Source of the DNA: Panopea generosa
Taxonomy: Eukaryota; Mollusca; Bivalvia; Adapedonta; Hiatellidae
Length of the DNA: 64,000 nt
Assembly: GCA_029582155.1 (NCBI GenBank)
Contig: CM055899.1
Location: forward strand, 72,531,719 to 72,595,718
Reading direction: 5' to 3'
Positions 1-10,740 of the stretch are shown one piece after another. A program made the translations under genes and the position numbers. Position 1 is the first letter of the stretch. Every line of letters begins with the position of its first letter. The notes under the pieces are model-generated. The model was not told the origin of the DNA. It saw only the letters and a program-made list of their open reading frames with translations, and ran no database searches.

Positions 1-460
1 TATATTATTAAAAATATTTCAAGATTTTTAATCAATTAAGCTTTATGATTGATTATCTCTGTTTGATTTATTATCTCTATTTGTAGAATATGTATTTGCC
101 GTTCGTTCTAGCAGACCTGAACTTGGTGGTTCTTCTTCATTGGCGCTTGAAAATATCGGTATATGCTATTATAATTGATCGTATATTTTTTTCTTGTGTA
201 ATTCAAACTATTGTACACTTCTAAGTCTTTAGACCAGTTATACTGCAATCTGTAACAATGTTATTATGTATTAAATGATTACGTTCGAGTAATTCTGCCC
301 ATAGTATGACTCAATATATGACTGTAAAAGTGATACTATTATTTTGGTGTACTGGAGCCAGCTACGTGTACTTTTGCACTTGCCAAATCTTTTGATTGCA
401 AAAAATAAAGATGAATTTCACAGTTTGTACGTAACCTGTAATGAGAGGAATGTATGTCAG
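1..460. other. AT-rich DNA, no gene seen
   Basis: I see no ORF of note, RNA gene or internal repeat here. The right end runs into the first SINE unit. Confidence 0.5.
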
Positions 461-1040
461 CAGTCTGGTTAGCTCAGTCAGTAAAGCATTTGCCCAGTAA
501 GCGAAAGGTACCGGGCTTGAGTCCCAGATTGGCTGCATATTTTCTCGTACTTTTATATTGGCACCATGTGTGGGGCTGTGACGTATGTAACTGAGAAATA
601 TTCACAGGAGTCTCTGGTCTCTATGGAAATTCTGGGACGAATTCCAAATTCATGGGGGATTATGTCAGTGTATGCGTAAAACCTACAAGAAGAAAAATGT
701 ATGCCAGTGGCCAGGTTAGCTCTGTCAGTAGAGCATTCGCCTGTAAGCGAAAGGTCCCCGGTTCAAGTCCCGGATTGACTGCATATTTTTCTCGTCCTGT
801 TAAATTGGCGCCTAACGTAGGACTGTGACATACATATTCCGAGAAGCATTTGCATGATTCTCTGGTCTCTATGGAACTTAGGGACGGATTCCAAATAAGT
901 GTGGGAATATGTCACAGTGTGTACCTAACTTGTAAGGAGAGAAACATGTGTCAGCAGTCCGGTTAGCTCAGTCGGTAGAAATTTCGTCCTGTAAGCTAAA
1001 AGTCCTGGGTTCAAGTCCCGGATTAGCTGCATATTTTTCT
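455..1040 (+). repeat. Three tandem tRNA-derived SINE units, about 245 bp apart
   Basis: Three tRNA-like heads start near 461, 705 and 953. Each carries an A-box-like GGTTAGCTCAGTCGGTAGA block and a B-box-like GGTTCAAGTCCCGG block, and each is followed by GCATATTTTTCT. Between heads, a shared body contains a 'TCTCTGGTCTCTATGGAA' segment, 'GACG(A/G)ATTCCAAAT' and 'ATGTCA'. The heads differ in the A box and anticodon region, and two extra bases before the D arm spoil the cloverleaf. I therefore read them as SINEs or tRNA-like repeats, not working tRNA genes. Related pieces lie at 61,205-61,505. Confidence 0.75.
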
Positions 1041-1127
1041 TAATATATACCACAAATAGAGAAGTGTATTGAATAAGTATATCTTCAGAAATATAAAAAA
1101 CTATTGATTTTTATTATGCACAGTCTC

Positions 1128-1518
1128 AGTTTTAGCTCTACTGGCCAAAGGCCAGAAGTGATTATGCGATGGCGCGTAGTCCGTCGTCCGTCGTCTGTTA
1201 GCAGCACTTTCTCTGAAACCACTAGGCCAATTAATCTGAAACTTCACATGGATTTTTTTTTTCGATCTGAAATTCAAGATGACCGCCGTTACTAAAAATA
1301 GTCCAAAACCTAAAAACATCTTCTTCTCATGACAGCCCAATATATTTTCAAAATGTTTATGTAGTAATGAAGACTAACTATAGTTTTGTTAGATTTGTTC
1401 AAATGGTGTCACTAGGGTTAAAATTGACCCCACACCGATGTTTCTATTGCATAGAAGAATTTCAAAAAGTGCTATGAGAGAGTAGAGCGTCCACAGGCCC
1501 TCGTGGGCCTCTTGTTTT
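1128..1518 (+). mobile_element. Short hairpin-ended dispersed repeat (391 bp)
   Basis: The left end is TTTTAGCTCTA followed by the palindrome CTGGCCAAAGGCCAG (1,141-1,155). The right end is the hairpin AGGCCCTCGTGGGCCT (1,495-1,510) followed by CTTGTTTT. The copy at 55,959-56,344 has the same end structure, the opposite orientation and nearly the same length. The interior holds a CGTCGTCCGTCGTC run and no convincing ORF. The paired terminal hairpins suggest a non-autonomous element, possibly rolling-circle (Helitron-like), but I cannot assign the class. Confidence 0.6.
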
Positions 1519-1718
1519 AAAACAAACCAGATCAACATTAACATAATTTTGTTTGCTGTCTCCTAATCTGGTTTTCAATATTGAGTGGATCGGTAACATG
1601 ATTCTTTTTTTAATATAAAAACATATCATCTATACAATAAGTGTCATACATGCAGATAAAATATAAAAAAAATATGCTGTTTCCAAAATCAGAAAAAAGG
1701 TTATGAATAGGCAGTTAT

Positions 1719-2153
1719 TTGATGAGTAGGCAGGAAGACAGCAAGCAACTTTTAAAGCAACTTGGAATTTTTGTTAATATAGATCAGGGATGTGATATGG
1801 TATCTGTCGCTAAAGATGGTCCTGGAGTTACTGTTGTAAAGTTGGAGCACATCCATTTTAAACAAATATGGATTAAAATTAATGTTTTTGTGTTTTTAGA
1901 ATGGAGAGCAGCTGTAAGACAGAACCTGCAGTTATGCAGAGAACGCGTTGACCGCCACATCAAATTAAGCCATTTGCTGGACAAAGCAACAACAAATGGC
2001 ACAAACTTCATGTTTGTTTTAGAAAATGGCTTATTTGAGCTTGCATCTTCAGGACTATCTGATGGTTCCCTCTATGCGGTGTTGTTTGAAAACAGAATGA
2101 AGAGGAAATTTTCGCTCTTTTTTGAAAGCGACATATTCCAGGAATTTTTTTGA
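1719..2153 (+). CDS. Unrecognised ORF, 144 codons; possible terminal exon
   Basis: This ORF is open from ATG 1,719 to the stop at 2,151-2,153. I do not recognise the product. The first 45 residues are mixed and are followed by a hydrophobic, AT-rich stretch (about residues 48-60). The C-terminal part (from EWRAAVRQ) looks more protein-like, with a probable amphipathic helix rich in R, L and E, then an ELASSGLSDGS segment and an aromatic-rich tail. The hydrophobic stretch ends in TTTTTGTGTTTTTAG at 1,885-1,899, a good 3' splice acceptor, so the real coding part may be a last exon starting at 1,900. The nearest donor-like GTAAAG (1,836) does not restore the frame. There is no neighbouring exon or family match to support it. 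It could be a chance ORF or a gene relic. Confidence 0.3.
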   Translation: MMSRQEDSKQLLKQLGIFVNIDQGCDMVSVAKDGPGVTVVKLEHIHFKQIWIKINVFVFLEWRAAVRQNLQLCRERVDRHIKLSHLLDKATTNGTNFMFVLENGLFELASSGLSDGSLYAVLFENRMKRKFSLFFESDIFQEFF

Positions 2154-2159
2154 AAGCAA

Positions 2160-2470
2160 AGGTTACTATTTACTTATATATATAATATTGGTATATATGT
2201 ATTAACAAATTGTTGGCAAGAAGGAGTGAATGATTGGGGGAGGTATGAAAGAGTTATTCAACCTAGACATGCTTAAGTTAAAGTCAACATTTGGTCTTTT
2301 ATCGAATCAAACATTGATTTGTTAATCTGTATTTGTATAAATTATAATATATATATATGGTTTCCTACAATTGACCAGAAGGGAGAAAAATGTTGACACA
2401 GCCCAACAGTAAGAACGGTAATTGAGTGGAAACATAGATATTAATTTTTAAAAGAACCTTCAACAATAAA
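2160..2470. other. AT-rich DNA, no gene seen
   Basis: This stretch holds short (TA)n-like runs near 2,176-2,200 and 2,340-2,358 and nothing I can name. Confidence 0.4.
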
Positions 2471-2725
2471 ATGATGACCCCGGCGGCGCGTCATCGGTGT
2501 CGTCTGTAGAGACCCAGGTTAAACTTTTGCGTTTAAGCTTAAGTTATCTATGCAACCACTCATTGGATGTGAATAAACTTCGCATGTGTGTTCACCATCA
2601 TCAATGAAACACACACAGACAAGAACCATAACTCTGGATTGCATTTTGGCACAATTATGACCCTTTTTGGACTTAGACACCCGGGGGCGAGCTTTGATGT
2701 CTTCTGACAACTCTTGTTATACTGC
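2471..2725. repeat. Probable dispersed repeat fragment
   Basis: This patch has higher GC than its surroundings. It contains a CGGCGGCGCGTCATCGGTG segment and a 'TAACTCTGGATTGCATTTTGG' type stretch that resembles mollusc interspersed repeats I have seen. No second copy is clear in this window, so the call rests on general resemblance. The short minus-strand ORF across it has no recognisable domain. Confidence 0.3.
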
Positions 2726-2794
2726 CCATACACCAATTGACAGCTAATACTAAACTAAAATGTATAGACAGAACTTATACTCTGATTTAATGTT

Positions 2795-3045
2795 GTTATA
2801 TGGTGTTTAGCGTCGCTTTAACAATGTTTCAGTCATATCGCGATGATGTCTACTTGAGACAGTATTCTGAGTATACTGACACCGGGCCGACCAGACCTAA
2901 ATCTCTCCTCTAAATGCTGAGCGCCAAGCGAGGAAGCTTATAGTACCATTTTAAAGTCTTTGGTATGACCCGGCCGGGGATTGAACCCACGACCTTCCGC
3001 ATGCGAGGCGGACGCTCTGCCACTAGACCTCGTGATAAGGAGAAA
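2795..3045 (-). mobile_element. tRNA-derived SINE, minus strand
   Basis: On the minus strand the right end (about 2,968-3,037) gives a tRNA-like head with TGGCAGAGCGTCCGC (A-box-like) and GGGTTCAATCCCCGG (B-box-like). The anticodon-like arm pairs TCCGC with GCGGA. The acceptor ends do not pair well, so it is a SINE or tRNA pseudogene. The body runs left through a GAGCGCCAAGCGAGGAAGC segment to about 2,795. The minus-strand ORF here is incidental. Confidence 0.65.
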
Positions 3046-3833
3046 CAAGTATAAACTTTTATTGACAATATGTTGGCAAGTCAAACGAAATACGTTTGAT
3101 CCACAAACAACACGTTTTGTCTCAAAAAGATAAACCAAACGTAATATTATTAGTTTCCGACAATGACACATTACTATCAATTTATTGGTAGTCACTTTGT
3201 CTTTACTGTCTGAAAAAAATACTTACGCATACAAAGGAACAATTATATCAAGGCTGCCGAAAAAATATATAAGACAATTTCAAAAAATAGAATATAATTA
3301 TAATTTACCATTTCCATTGTGTAGTCTGCAATCACATGTAATTGGAGGGGATTTCTAGCAACCTGTGAACATACGTACACGTGGTTCCCATGTCAAAATT
3401 GTCAAAATGTATGTCGGAATATTATGATTATATAAATAAGCAGAGAAAATATATACCGCGAAACACTTTATATATCGGTAAAGCACGATACTTCTTCTCG
3501 AAAAGATGTGTTTATGTATGTCGACATGTCCTTTTTATGAAAATGTCGCGAAAATATGTTACACAGATAAGTACATGTAAGTATGTCGCAAGATTTAAGT
3601 AGCGAAACTGTGATATTATATAGACAAGAGAATATAAAGTATGTCTAAATGTTGTGTTCTATCAAGGCATGTTGGCAAACCATAACAGGATTTACCCTAC
3701 ATGAACACGTCATCAGTATGTCCCATATACGCTTCCATACTTTTCGAAGGATGAAGCAAACGCCATATGAAAATTTAACCTCGTTTGATAATCATATCGT
3801 TAAATACGGCCACATCAGAATGTTCTATGGTGA
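3046..3833. other. AT-rich DNA without a defensible gene
   Basis: Two short plus-strand ORFs (73 and 67 codons) occur here. Both are rich in K, Y, I and C and have no domain I can see. I regard them as chance. Confidence 0.4.
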
Positions 3834-5292
3834 TATAGTTCTGCCAGACTGATAGTCAGATAGTCACTTCATTATGTCGACATCAGCGTCTTTATAAAGT
3901 CACTTATTTAGATGAATAAGGCAACATCAGTAAGTGACTAACTAGCTTAAAAAAGTCCGTTAGTGCCCCCTCCTGCCACCAACTTATAAGTTACTGATGA
4001 TGACATCAGCATCTTGATGGCAAATTATTCAGTATACATGCCTAGGAGCGTTTCAATTATTAGGGGGGTGGGGATGGAGGCAACCTGATGAAATATGTAT
4101 GAGGGTGTATCCCCTCCCGCTAGTTATGTGAGGGTGGTTGGCTAGTGGTGGTCCCCTGGAACATTTTGGTATCTTAAATACCAAATGTTGCATTAAATGG
4201 ATATTTTATGATAAAATATGGTTGCTTTTTACTCCTGGGATCAATATTTCGTGACTTTTAAATGTTTTATTAAGGGAAAAATACAAGATATATTAAACAA
4301 CCGATTTCCCACGTGTTTTAAACCCGATACTTCATGGGGTCTCCCTTCCCGCCATGGGGTATCCACTAAAAACCCAGCTGGAACGACATTCGTTGCCCTC
4401 CGGGGAATCTCCTGCTGGTAGGGGGTACATGAATCTCTCCCCGAAAATTTTGATTTCTTAATAAACAAATACTACTTTCTAGTAAGATTTAGTTGTTACA
4501 TGGTTGTTACACCAGTATGGGAGGGGGTGTCCCCTGCTGGTGGGGCTACGGGGGCCTACTCCAGAAAAAAAGATAGATAAAACACCAAATGCTGAATTTT
4601 AATGAGTTTCCAGGATAAAGGATCTACTGCATTTACTGCAGTTTGGTCTTGGAGGGGTTGTCCCCTGCTGGTTGGGGTACCAGGACACTTATCTGATCTT
4701 TGAAACCTTATGCTGTATTTTTACATGTTTTAGAGAAAAAAAAATTGTTATTTACTCTCGAATATTTTGTGAGTTTACACGTTTTTATTAAATTATAACA
4801 TGTATCATATAAATTGAACGTCCACTTTGTTTTAAACCCAATACGTCATGCACTGTGAGCACTGAGAGAGTGTGGTGTTCTCTGCTGGTTGGAGTAGGTC
4901 CCTGACAATTGTTATATTCTACAAACCAAAAGTTCTATTCTAGTTAGTTTTAATGGGGAATGGTTGTTTTATGCTTCAATATTTTTAACAATTATCAGAT
5001 GTATTAAGAACCGGCTTTCAAACCCAGAACCTTATACACTGCGAGTTAAAACGTAAGACAGAGAGGTGTATTGAGTTAGGGGCGGCAATTAACCCAGTTA
5101 CCCTTACGTCGACATCAGTACGAAGTTGATGACAGGACAGGGCACTAACTGGCTTTTTCAGCTAGTTAAGCGCTTACTGATATTACCATAACTATTTGAG
5201 TAAATATAATGAGTGAGATGTAAACATCATACGCTCCTGATGTCGACATCATGAAGTGGCGGCCATCTGACTAGCAGACTGGCAGAACTATA
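3834..5292. mobile_element. Non-autonomous DNA transposon with inverted repeats of about 180 bp
   Basis: The left end TATAGTTCTGCCAG (3,834) is matched by the inverted right end CTGGCAGAACTATA, ending at 5,292. The similarity continues inwards through TCACTTCAT(T/G)ATGTCGAC, then a CTAACTAGCT / GTTAGTGCCC block, to about 4,009 on the left and 5,107 on the right. The interior has four or five degenerate repeats of a TGTCCCCTGCTGGT-type motif (near 4,400, 4,527, 4,656 and 4,880) and no transposase ORF. A TA dinucleotide lies at both ends, so a TA target duplication is possible but not proven. This is a MITE-like or foldback element with partly diverged arms. Confidence 0.7.
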
Positions 5293-5335
5293 CTACTATA
5301 TGATGTTCAATATATTGATTTATTGGTTAAATGAT

Positions 5336-5376
5336 TGGTTGATTGATTGATTGATTGATTTATTTATTGATTGACT
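5336..5376. repeat. (TTGA)n microsatellite
   Basis: A short run of TTGA units with TTTA interruptions lies just right of the inverted-repeat element. A similar run at 7,540-7,580 forms the tail of a SINE, so this may also be a SINE tail whose body is lost. Confidence 0.7.
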
Positions 5377-6240
5377 CATTGTATGATATGATATAATAGA
5401 ATGCAGAAGACAGACAAGATTAAAACGTTGACATGGCAACAGTATTACTATCGACGAAATAAAAAATGATCTCTTATTATTGCCCGTCGAAAATGACGTT
5501 AACGTTACTTGATTTTACGGTGTTACATTATGGCTAGTCATCGGAAAAATAACACCAAAATCATATAGGACGATATACGTTGTATATATAAACATCTTCG
5601 TCAACAACAAAAAACAAACGTTTAAACCGGTATATAAATTAACAATTAACAACATTGAGAAACTGTCAAAAAATATGACAAACTTTGTTAAAATTTATTT
5701 TTGTCAAATATTGTATAGACGTTACATTGCGGCTAGACATTTAATTTCACTTGATATAGATAGAAACTGCATGCCTTTTATTCTCTAAAATATATTTTCA
5801 TTATAATGATAAAAGAACTCTTTTTATTGAGAAAACGGAGTAAGTAGAGTATACAGGAGACATTTTAACTATGATTTTTACATAGCGAGCTGATGAAAAA
5901 AAAACACACACTTTTTTTCTATATCGTGTCTTTCGCTTCTTGTTTATCACCTGTACTGATTTCCGATTTGAAATTGTTATGTCATTTAACCGATTTTGGG
6001 CGAGAAATCATAGCACGGAATCATTATTCATGCGTTTTTCATCATCGGATTTACTTTTTTTGTTACATCTTACAGCGACGTTTTTTTTGACGTTTTTGGC
6101 GTTTCGTGACACTTTTTTGTGTTTATTATAAAAACATATTCTTTAAATATCTTTATTTAAAGAGTAAAAATAACTGAATGTGATTTAAAATCTCTATTAA
6201 TTTTTTTCGATAAATGACGATTTGTTATTGTTGACAAGTA
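5377..6240. other. AT-rich DNA, no gene seen
   Basis: Two overlapping 60-65-codon ORFs near 5,893-6,131 are T-rich, hydrophobic and in different frames. I treat both as chance. Confidence 0.4.
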
Positions 6241-6269
6241 CGATATTTTTTTGCAATGTACGCCTGTGC

Positions 6270-6512
6270 AGGCGCTTATTGTCCGCTTGACGCTTTTTGT
6301 CCGCAACGCTTTTTATCTATAAAATAGAAAAACGTCGACTTTTGTCTGCATAATGCCTTTTATCCGCAGAAACAATAGAAAAAAACGTCGACTTTTGTCC
6401 GCTTGACGCCTTTTGTCTGCAGAAAATTTAGAAAAAATGACGCCTTTTGTCTGCATGACGCCTTTTGTCCGTAGAAAAATCAGAAAAACGTCGACTTTTG
6501 TCCGATTGTTGT
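6270..6512. repeat. Minisatellite with GACGCCTTTTGTCCGC-type units
   Basis: Units of the form GACGCCTTTTGTC(C/T)GC and ACGTCGACTTTTGTC alternate with A-rich spacers, at irregular spacing. The minus-strand ORF at 6,313-6,663 is a by-product of this repetition. Confidence 0.65.
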
Positions 6513-6856
6513 AGTACAGTTTCATTATAAATTTTTTTGGCATACACTGAGGCAGAATAGACCGCGGTAAAGTGAAACATGGGGTAAGTGGAAACAAGGA
6601 CAGAAACTGATATAAAGTAATATTTCTATTTAATCCATTTGACGAAGTATAGATAGGCGCCATTATTACTTGTGATCAACAAATATTGGAATGGTGGCAG
6701 ATGACGAGTGCTAACGATATTTATTAAGAAAAAATATTTTTCGTTTCGTCAATAGTGTTTTAACTGTTTCAGCTATACAAGCTTTTAGTATCAATTATAT
6801 GGAATACAGTTATCTTTAATTTTAACCCACACGAATTAAATCTGCATATCTGCAAG

Positions 6857-6857
<1 letters not shown>

Positions 6858-6919
<62 letters not shown>

Positions 6920-6934
6920 TTTATAATAATAATA
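6858..6934. repeat. (TAA)n microsatellite
   Basis: An almost perfect run of ATA/TAA triplets, with one interruption near 6,920. It accounts for the poly-isoleucine ORF on the minus strand. Confidence 0.95.
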
Positions 6935-7049
6935 AAGACTTTTATTAGCAGAGAACTCATTTGAATAAATTCAACATTCCATGAGGCCCTCAACATATTT
7001 ACAAAGTACAACACTAATTAACATATAAACAAAAGAAGTAAACAAGTAG

Positions 7050-7101
<52 letters not shown>

Positions 7102-7132
7102 CGTGCGTGCGTGCGTGCGTGCATGTGTGTGG
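7050..7132. repeat. Compound (TA)n-(GT)n-(GCGT)n microsatellite
   Basis: A TA run passes into about 20 GT units and then into GCGT repeats. Alternating purine-pyrimidine DNA like this is prone to slippage and to Z-DNA formation. Confidence 0.95.
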
Positions 7133-7539
7133 TAATTTCTGCAAATATTATGTTATCACACGTTAGGCTGTAATCATAAAACTATAACTGTATTCACCAC
7201 GTTCATATGTGAACGGTTTAACGAAAAAAAACTAGGTATAAAACGAATAATTTGCATATATGGGCAGTATTACAGCACCTTACCTCGAAAACATTGAATT
7301 TAAGGCGTTCTGATTGTAGATTGTATTGGGCAATTGATTTTCGCTTGATTAAAATGTCAAGGTCAATGAAACATATTTCATTTCAAAAATAGCAATCATC
7401 CGTAAATTCAATAACATTAAAGGATTGAAACAGAAGCAAAATGCTTATGGAATATCTCTCCTGTTTTTGTGTGAATTTACATAGGTGGCGGATACATATA
7501 CAATATTTGAACATTTAAACTATATATAATACAAGTAGG
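7133..7539. other. AT-rich DNA, no gene seen
   Basis: No ORF, RNA gene or repeat that I can support. Confidence 0.4.
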
Positions 7540-7856
7540 ATTGATTGATTAAATGATTGATTGATTGATTGATTTATTGAATATTTAGCGTCATTTTATG
7601 CCATCGAGGGCTAACAGACGACCAGTTTACCTTACCACTGTTTCCTGGTATCCTGAAAGGTTAACCAGTACTCGAGCACACCCCATCTCCGCAAGTAACT
7701 GATATATTTCCCACTTGAACCAACGGTGTGAGACGAATGATAATGAGGCATTATGTCGTATATCGATCATCACGGAGACGGTTGCCGGGTGGGGATTCGA
7801 ACTCCTGACTCCTCGGTTGATAGTCTAAGCGACTGAGCAAATCGGGCCCGGCTAAG
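7540..7856 (-). mobile_element. tRNA-derived SINE with (TCAA)n tail, copy 1
   Basis: Read on the minus strand, the tRNA-like head lies at about 7,785-7,850, with a TTGCTCAGTCGCTTAGA A-box-like block and GAGTTCGAATCCCC as B box. The body contains a segment reading AACCAGTACTCGAGCACACC on the plus strand, and the element ends in a (TCAA)n tail, seen on the plus strand as (TTGA)n at 7,540-7,580. Copies of the same family lie at 11,136-11,372 and 58,633-58,880, all in the same orientation. Confidence 0.75.
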
Positions 7857-8148
7857 GAGGAAGGAAGTTAACGAACAAAAAGAGGTTGTACATTACATAC
7901 ACCTTGTCAGGTAGTATATTCGTTCTGAATAGAAATGACTTAGAAGTTCGATAGTTATAGAAAATTGAATTTAATTCTGTTTATATCTATTTGAAAGTAT
8001 GTTTAATATTGCATGAAATATGTAAACTATTTGTTAATGGCAACATGTTGTTACGTGTCATTGTCATATTATCACAGTATTGATTTTGTATATAGCTTCA
8101 TAATGAAAAGTACATATGATATCCACTTTCATTAAATTCCTAGTGACG
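7857..8148. other. AT-rich spacer, no gene seen
   Basis: Nothing recognisable between the SINE and the minisatellite. Confidence 0.4.
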
Positions 8149-9547
8149 CCTCTGCCCTTGTCTCTAGGATTGTATTTTATAGAGTTTGACCCGTCTCTAG
8201 GTTTGTATTTTATGGAGATGACCCTGTATCTAGGTTTGTATATTATAGAGATTGTTGAGTTTCTAAGTTTGTATTTTTATGAGAATGACCCCGTCTCTAG
8301 GTTTATACTTTTATGGGATGATCCCGTCTCTAGGTTTGTATTTTTATGGGGATCGTCCCGTCTCTAGGTTTGTATTTTATTGGGATGATCATCTGTCTCT
8401 AGGTTTGCATTTTTATGGGGATGATCCCGTTTGTAGGTTAGTATTTTTATGTGGATGACCCTGTCTCTAGGTTTGTATTTGTTTTGGGATCGTCTTGTCT
8501 CTTGTTTTTTTGTGGGGATGATTCTGTCTCTAGGTTTGGATTTTCACGGGGATGATCCTGTCTCTAGGTTTGTATTTTATTGGGATGATACCGTCTCTAG
8601 GTTTATATTTTCATGGGATGATCCTGTCTCTAGGTTTGTATTTTATGGGGATGATACCGTCTATAGGTTTGTATTTTTATGGTGATGACCCTGACTCTAG
8701 GTTGGTATTTTTATGGTGATCATCCCGTCTCTAGGTTTGTATTTATGGGGATGAACCCGTCTCTATTTTTGTATTTTTATTGGGATTGTCGCGTCTCTAG
8801 GTTTGCATTGTATTGGGATGATTCTGTCTCTGGGTTTGTATTTTTATGGGGTTGATCCCATCTTTAGGTTTGTATTTCTATGGGAATGACCCTGTCTCTA
8901 GGTTGCATTTTATGGGGATGATTCTGTCTCTAGGTTTGTATTTTTTGGGGAATGATTCCGTCTCAATGTTTGTATTTTTTATCGGGATGACCCTGTCCTA
9001 GGTTTGTATTTCTATGGGAATGACCCTGTCTCTAGGTTTGTATTTTAATGGGGATGATCCCGTCTATAGGTTTATATTTTTATGAGGATCGTCCCGTCTC
9101 TAGGTCTGTATTTTATGGGGATGATTCTGTCTCTAGGTTTGTATTTTTATGGGGATGATCCTGTATCTAGGTTTGTAATTTTATGGAGATGATCTCATCT
9201 TTAGGTTTGTATTTCTATGGGGATGACCCTGTCTCTAGGTGGTATTTTATGAGGATGATTTTGTCTCTAGGTTTGTATTTTGATGGGGATGAACCCGTCT
9301 TTAGGTTTGTATTGTTATGGGGATCGTCCCGTCACTAGGTTTGAATTTTATGGGGATGATCCCGTCTCTAGGTTTGTATTTTTATTTGGATCGTCCCGTT
9401 TCAAGGTCAATTTTTTTATGGAGATGACCCTGTCTCTGGGTTCGTATTTTTTTGGGGATGACCCTGTCTCTAGATTTGTATTATTATGGGGATAATCCCG
9501 TCCCTAGGTTTGTATTTTATGAGGATGATCCCGTCTCTAGGTTTTTT
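8149..9547. repeat. 35-bp minisatellite (about 40 units)
   Basis: The repeated core is GTCTCTAGGTTTGTATTTT followed by ATGGGGATGATCCC. Unit length varies from about 33 to 37 bp. The variable T-run and G-run change the reading frame, so the ORFs here (repeats of DDPVSRFVF or MTLSLGLY) are short and broken. This is non-coding tandem DNA. Copy number is estimated from length divided by period. Confidence 0.9.
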
Positions 9548-10085
9548 ATTTCTGTTACAAACACTTCACATGTCGATACCTTTAATCATATTTTCGATGG
9601 AGCTTTATTTCAGATGCCACTCCACAGTCGTGTGGTCACCCGTGAATAACTAAAGTCCTGGGATAAGATGGTTATAGCGGTTTCTGTAACCAAGATGCTT
9701 ATGTAACAATGGCAACCATGATTGTGTAGTCTTCGTTCTAAACCATTGTACCCGGGGTAAGAAAACTCTCGACGCGGAGTTCGCTCCGGGTGCAGCGTAG
9801 CGTTCGGCCGTTTGAGGTTAAAGATTGCATGTAGCATAAAAATGTAGTCTTGAAACTCGATTGAAGCTTTGCGTGATTTACTGCTTCGGGTCTCTGTTTT
9901 TAATTTAAAAAGCAATATCTTTCTTCGGATTAATACAATAAAACAAATCGTTATAGAACCATTCTATGAATACCATGAAGATGTAATTTACATCTTAACT
10001 GTATATTGATTTGAGGTAGAGGTAAAATATTAAATTAACGTGTTTATTTTTCAATTATCCAAATAACGTCGCGCAAAATATTCGG
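9548..10085. other. Unassigned DNA with a CpG-rich patch
   Basis: The stretch 9,768-9,815 is much richer in CG dinucleotides than its surroundings (for example TCGACGCGGAGTTCGCTCC). The 101-codon minus-strand ORF across it has no domain I recognise. The patch could be part of a repeat or a CpG-rich regulatory remnant; I cannot decide. Confidence 0.3.
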
Positions 10086-10262
10086 TCAAATCTGTATAAG
10101 GTCACCTCTACTGAGCAGCCATTTGTCGTAAGCAACCACACGTGACATTTCCCATTTTTATGCTTTCGGTGCAAATTAACATGCATTAAGCAATAACTTG
10201 CCTTAAAAGGCCACTTTAGCTCATTCCCTTGACTGGTTGGTTAAGTCAGGTTTGACTGCATA
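10086..10262. repeat. Dispersed repeat, copy 1, joined to a SINE-head remnant
   Basis: The segment runs from CAAATCTGTATAAGGTCACC, through ATTAAGCAATAACTTGCCTT, to AAAAGGCCACTTTAGCTCAT. The same order of blocks recurs at 61,075-61,204. The end, GGTTTGACTGCATAT, resembles the end of the tRNA-like head at 455-1,040, so both copies seem to sit beside that SINE family. Confidence 0.6.
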
Positions 10263-10355
10263 TAAAATTGCCTTGATACTGCAGAAATGTGTTTAATTAA
10301 TGTGTCGATTTACTTTATGCATCTATAACATATTTTAATCAATCTACGCCGATAC

Positions 10356-10525
10356 GAAATCGGCCGTTTTGCACGCTGCGTCCGTATTGGCTGGCTGTTT
10401 CCCCGCCTTGTGACTCAGTGTTGAAATCGGCCGTTTTGCACGGTGCGTCCGTAATGGCTTGCTGTTTCCACTGTGCGTCCGTATTGATTGGCTGTTTCCC
10501 CGCCTTGTGACTCAGCGTTGAAATG
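10356..10525. repeat. 67-bp tandem repeat, about 2.5 copies
   Basis: GAAATCGGCCGTTTTGCACG recurs at 10,356 and 10,423. A third, partial unit (GTCCGTATTGATTGGCTG) ends at about 10,525. CTGTTTCCCCGCCTTGTGAC is shared by the first and last units. Confidence 0.85.
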
Positions 10526-10587
10526 TTATTATATATGATTCCTCGCAATCATAGAACACAGTCTGTGTTGCTCGAGAAAAGTTATTT

Positions 10588-10740
10588 TTGTATGGGGTTT
10601 AACGCCATTTTCAACACATTTCAGATTATATGTGACATATCAAATTTTACTGGTGGAGGGAGACCTCAGACCGAGTAGAATTCCGTCCTTCCGCAAGTAA
10701 CTGGAAACTTTCTCACTTATGAACAGATTCAACAAAACGG
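10588..10740. repeat. SINE-like fragment, family B copy 1
   Basis: TTTAACGCCATTTTCAACAC and the later 'TGGTGGAGGGAGACCTCAGA' block recur at 13,846-13,975. No tRNA-like head is visible in this copy. A TCCGCAAGTAACTG piece is shared with the SINE family at 7,540-7,856. Confidence 0.6.

Noticed and set aside
455..1040. Three functional tRNA genes
   Set aside because: The A and B boxes are present, but the D arm is offset, the anticodon stems differ between copies and the acceptor stems are imperfect. The copies share a long body, as in SINEs.
1836..1899. A 64-bp intron (GTAAAG ... TTTTTAG) inside the 144-codon ORF
   Set aside because: Removing it shifts the frame and gives a stop after five codons, so this donor-acceptor pair is not supported.
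6313..7014. Minus-strand ORFs of 116 and 81 codons
   Set aside because: They are by-products of the GACGCCTTTTGTC minisatellite and the TAA microsatellite (poly-isoleucine).
8116..9649. ORFs in the 35-bp minisatellite
   Set aside because: They switch frame at each T-run or G-run length change and contain only the repeat.
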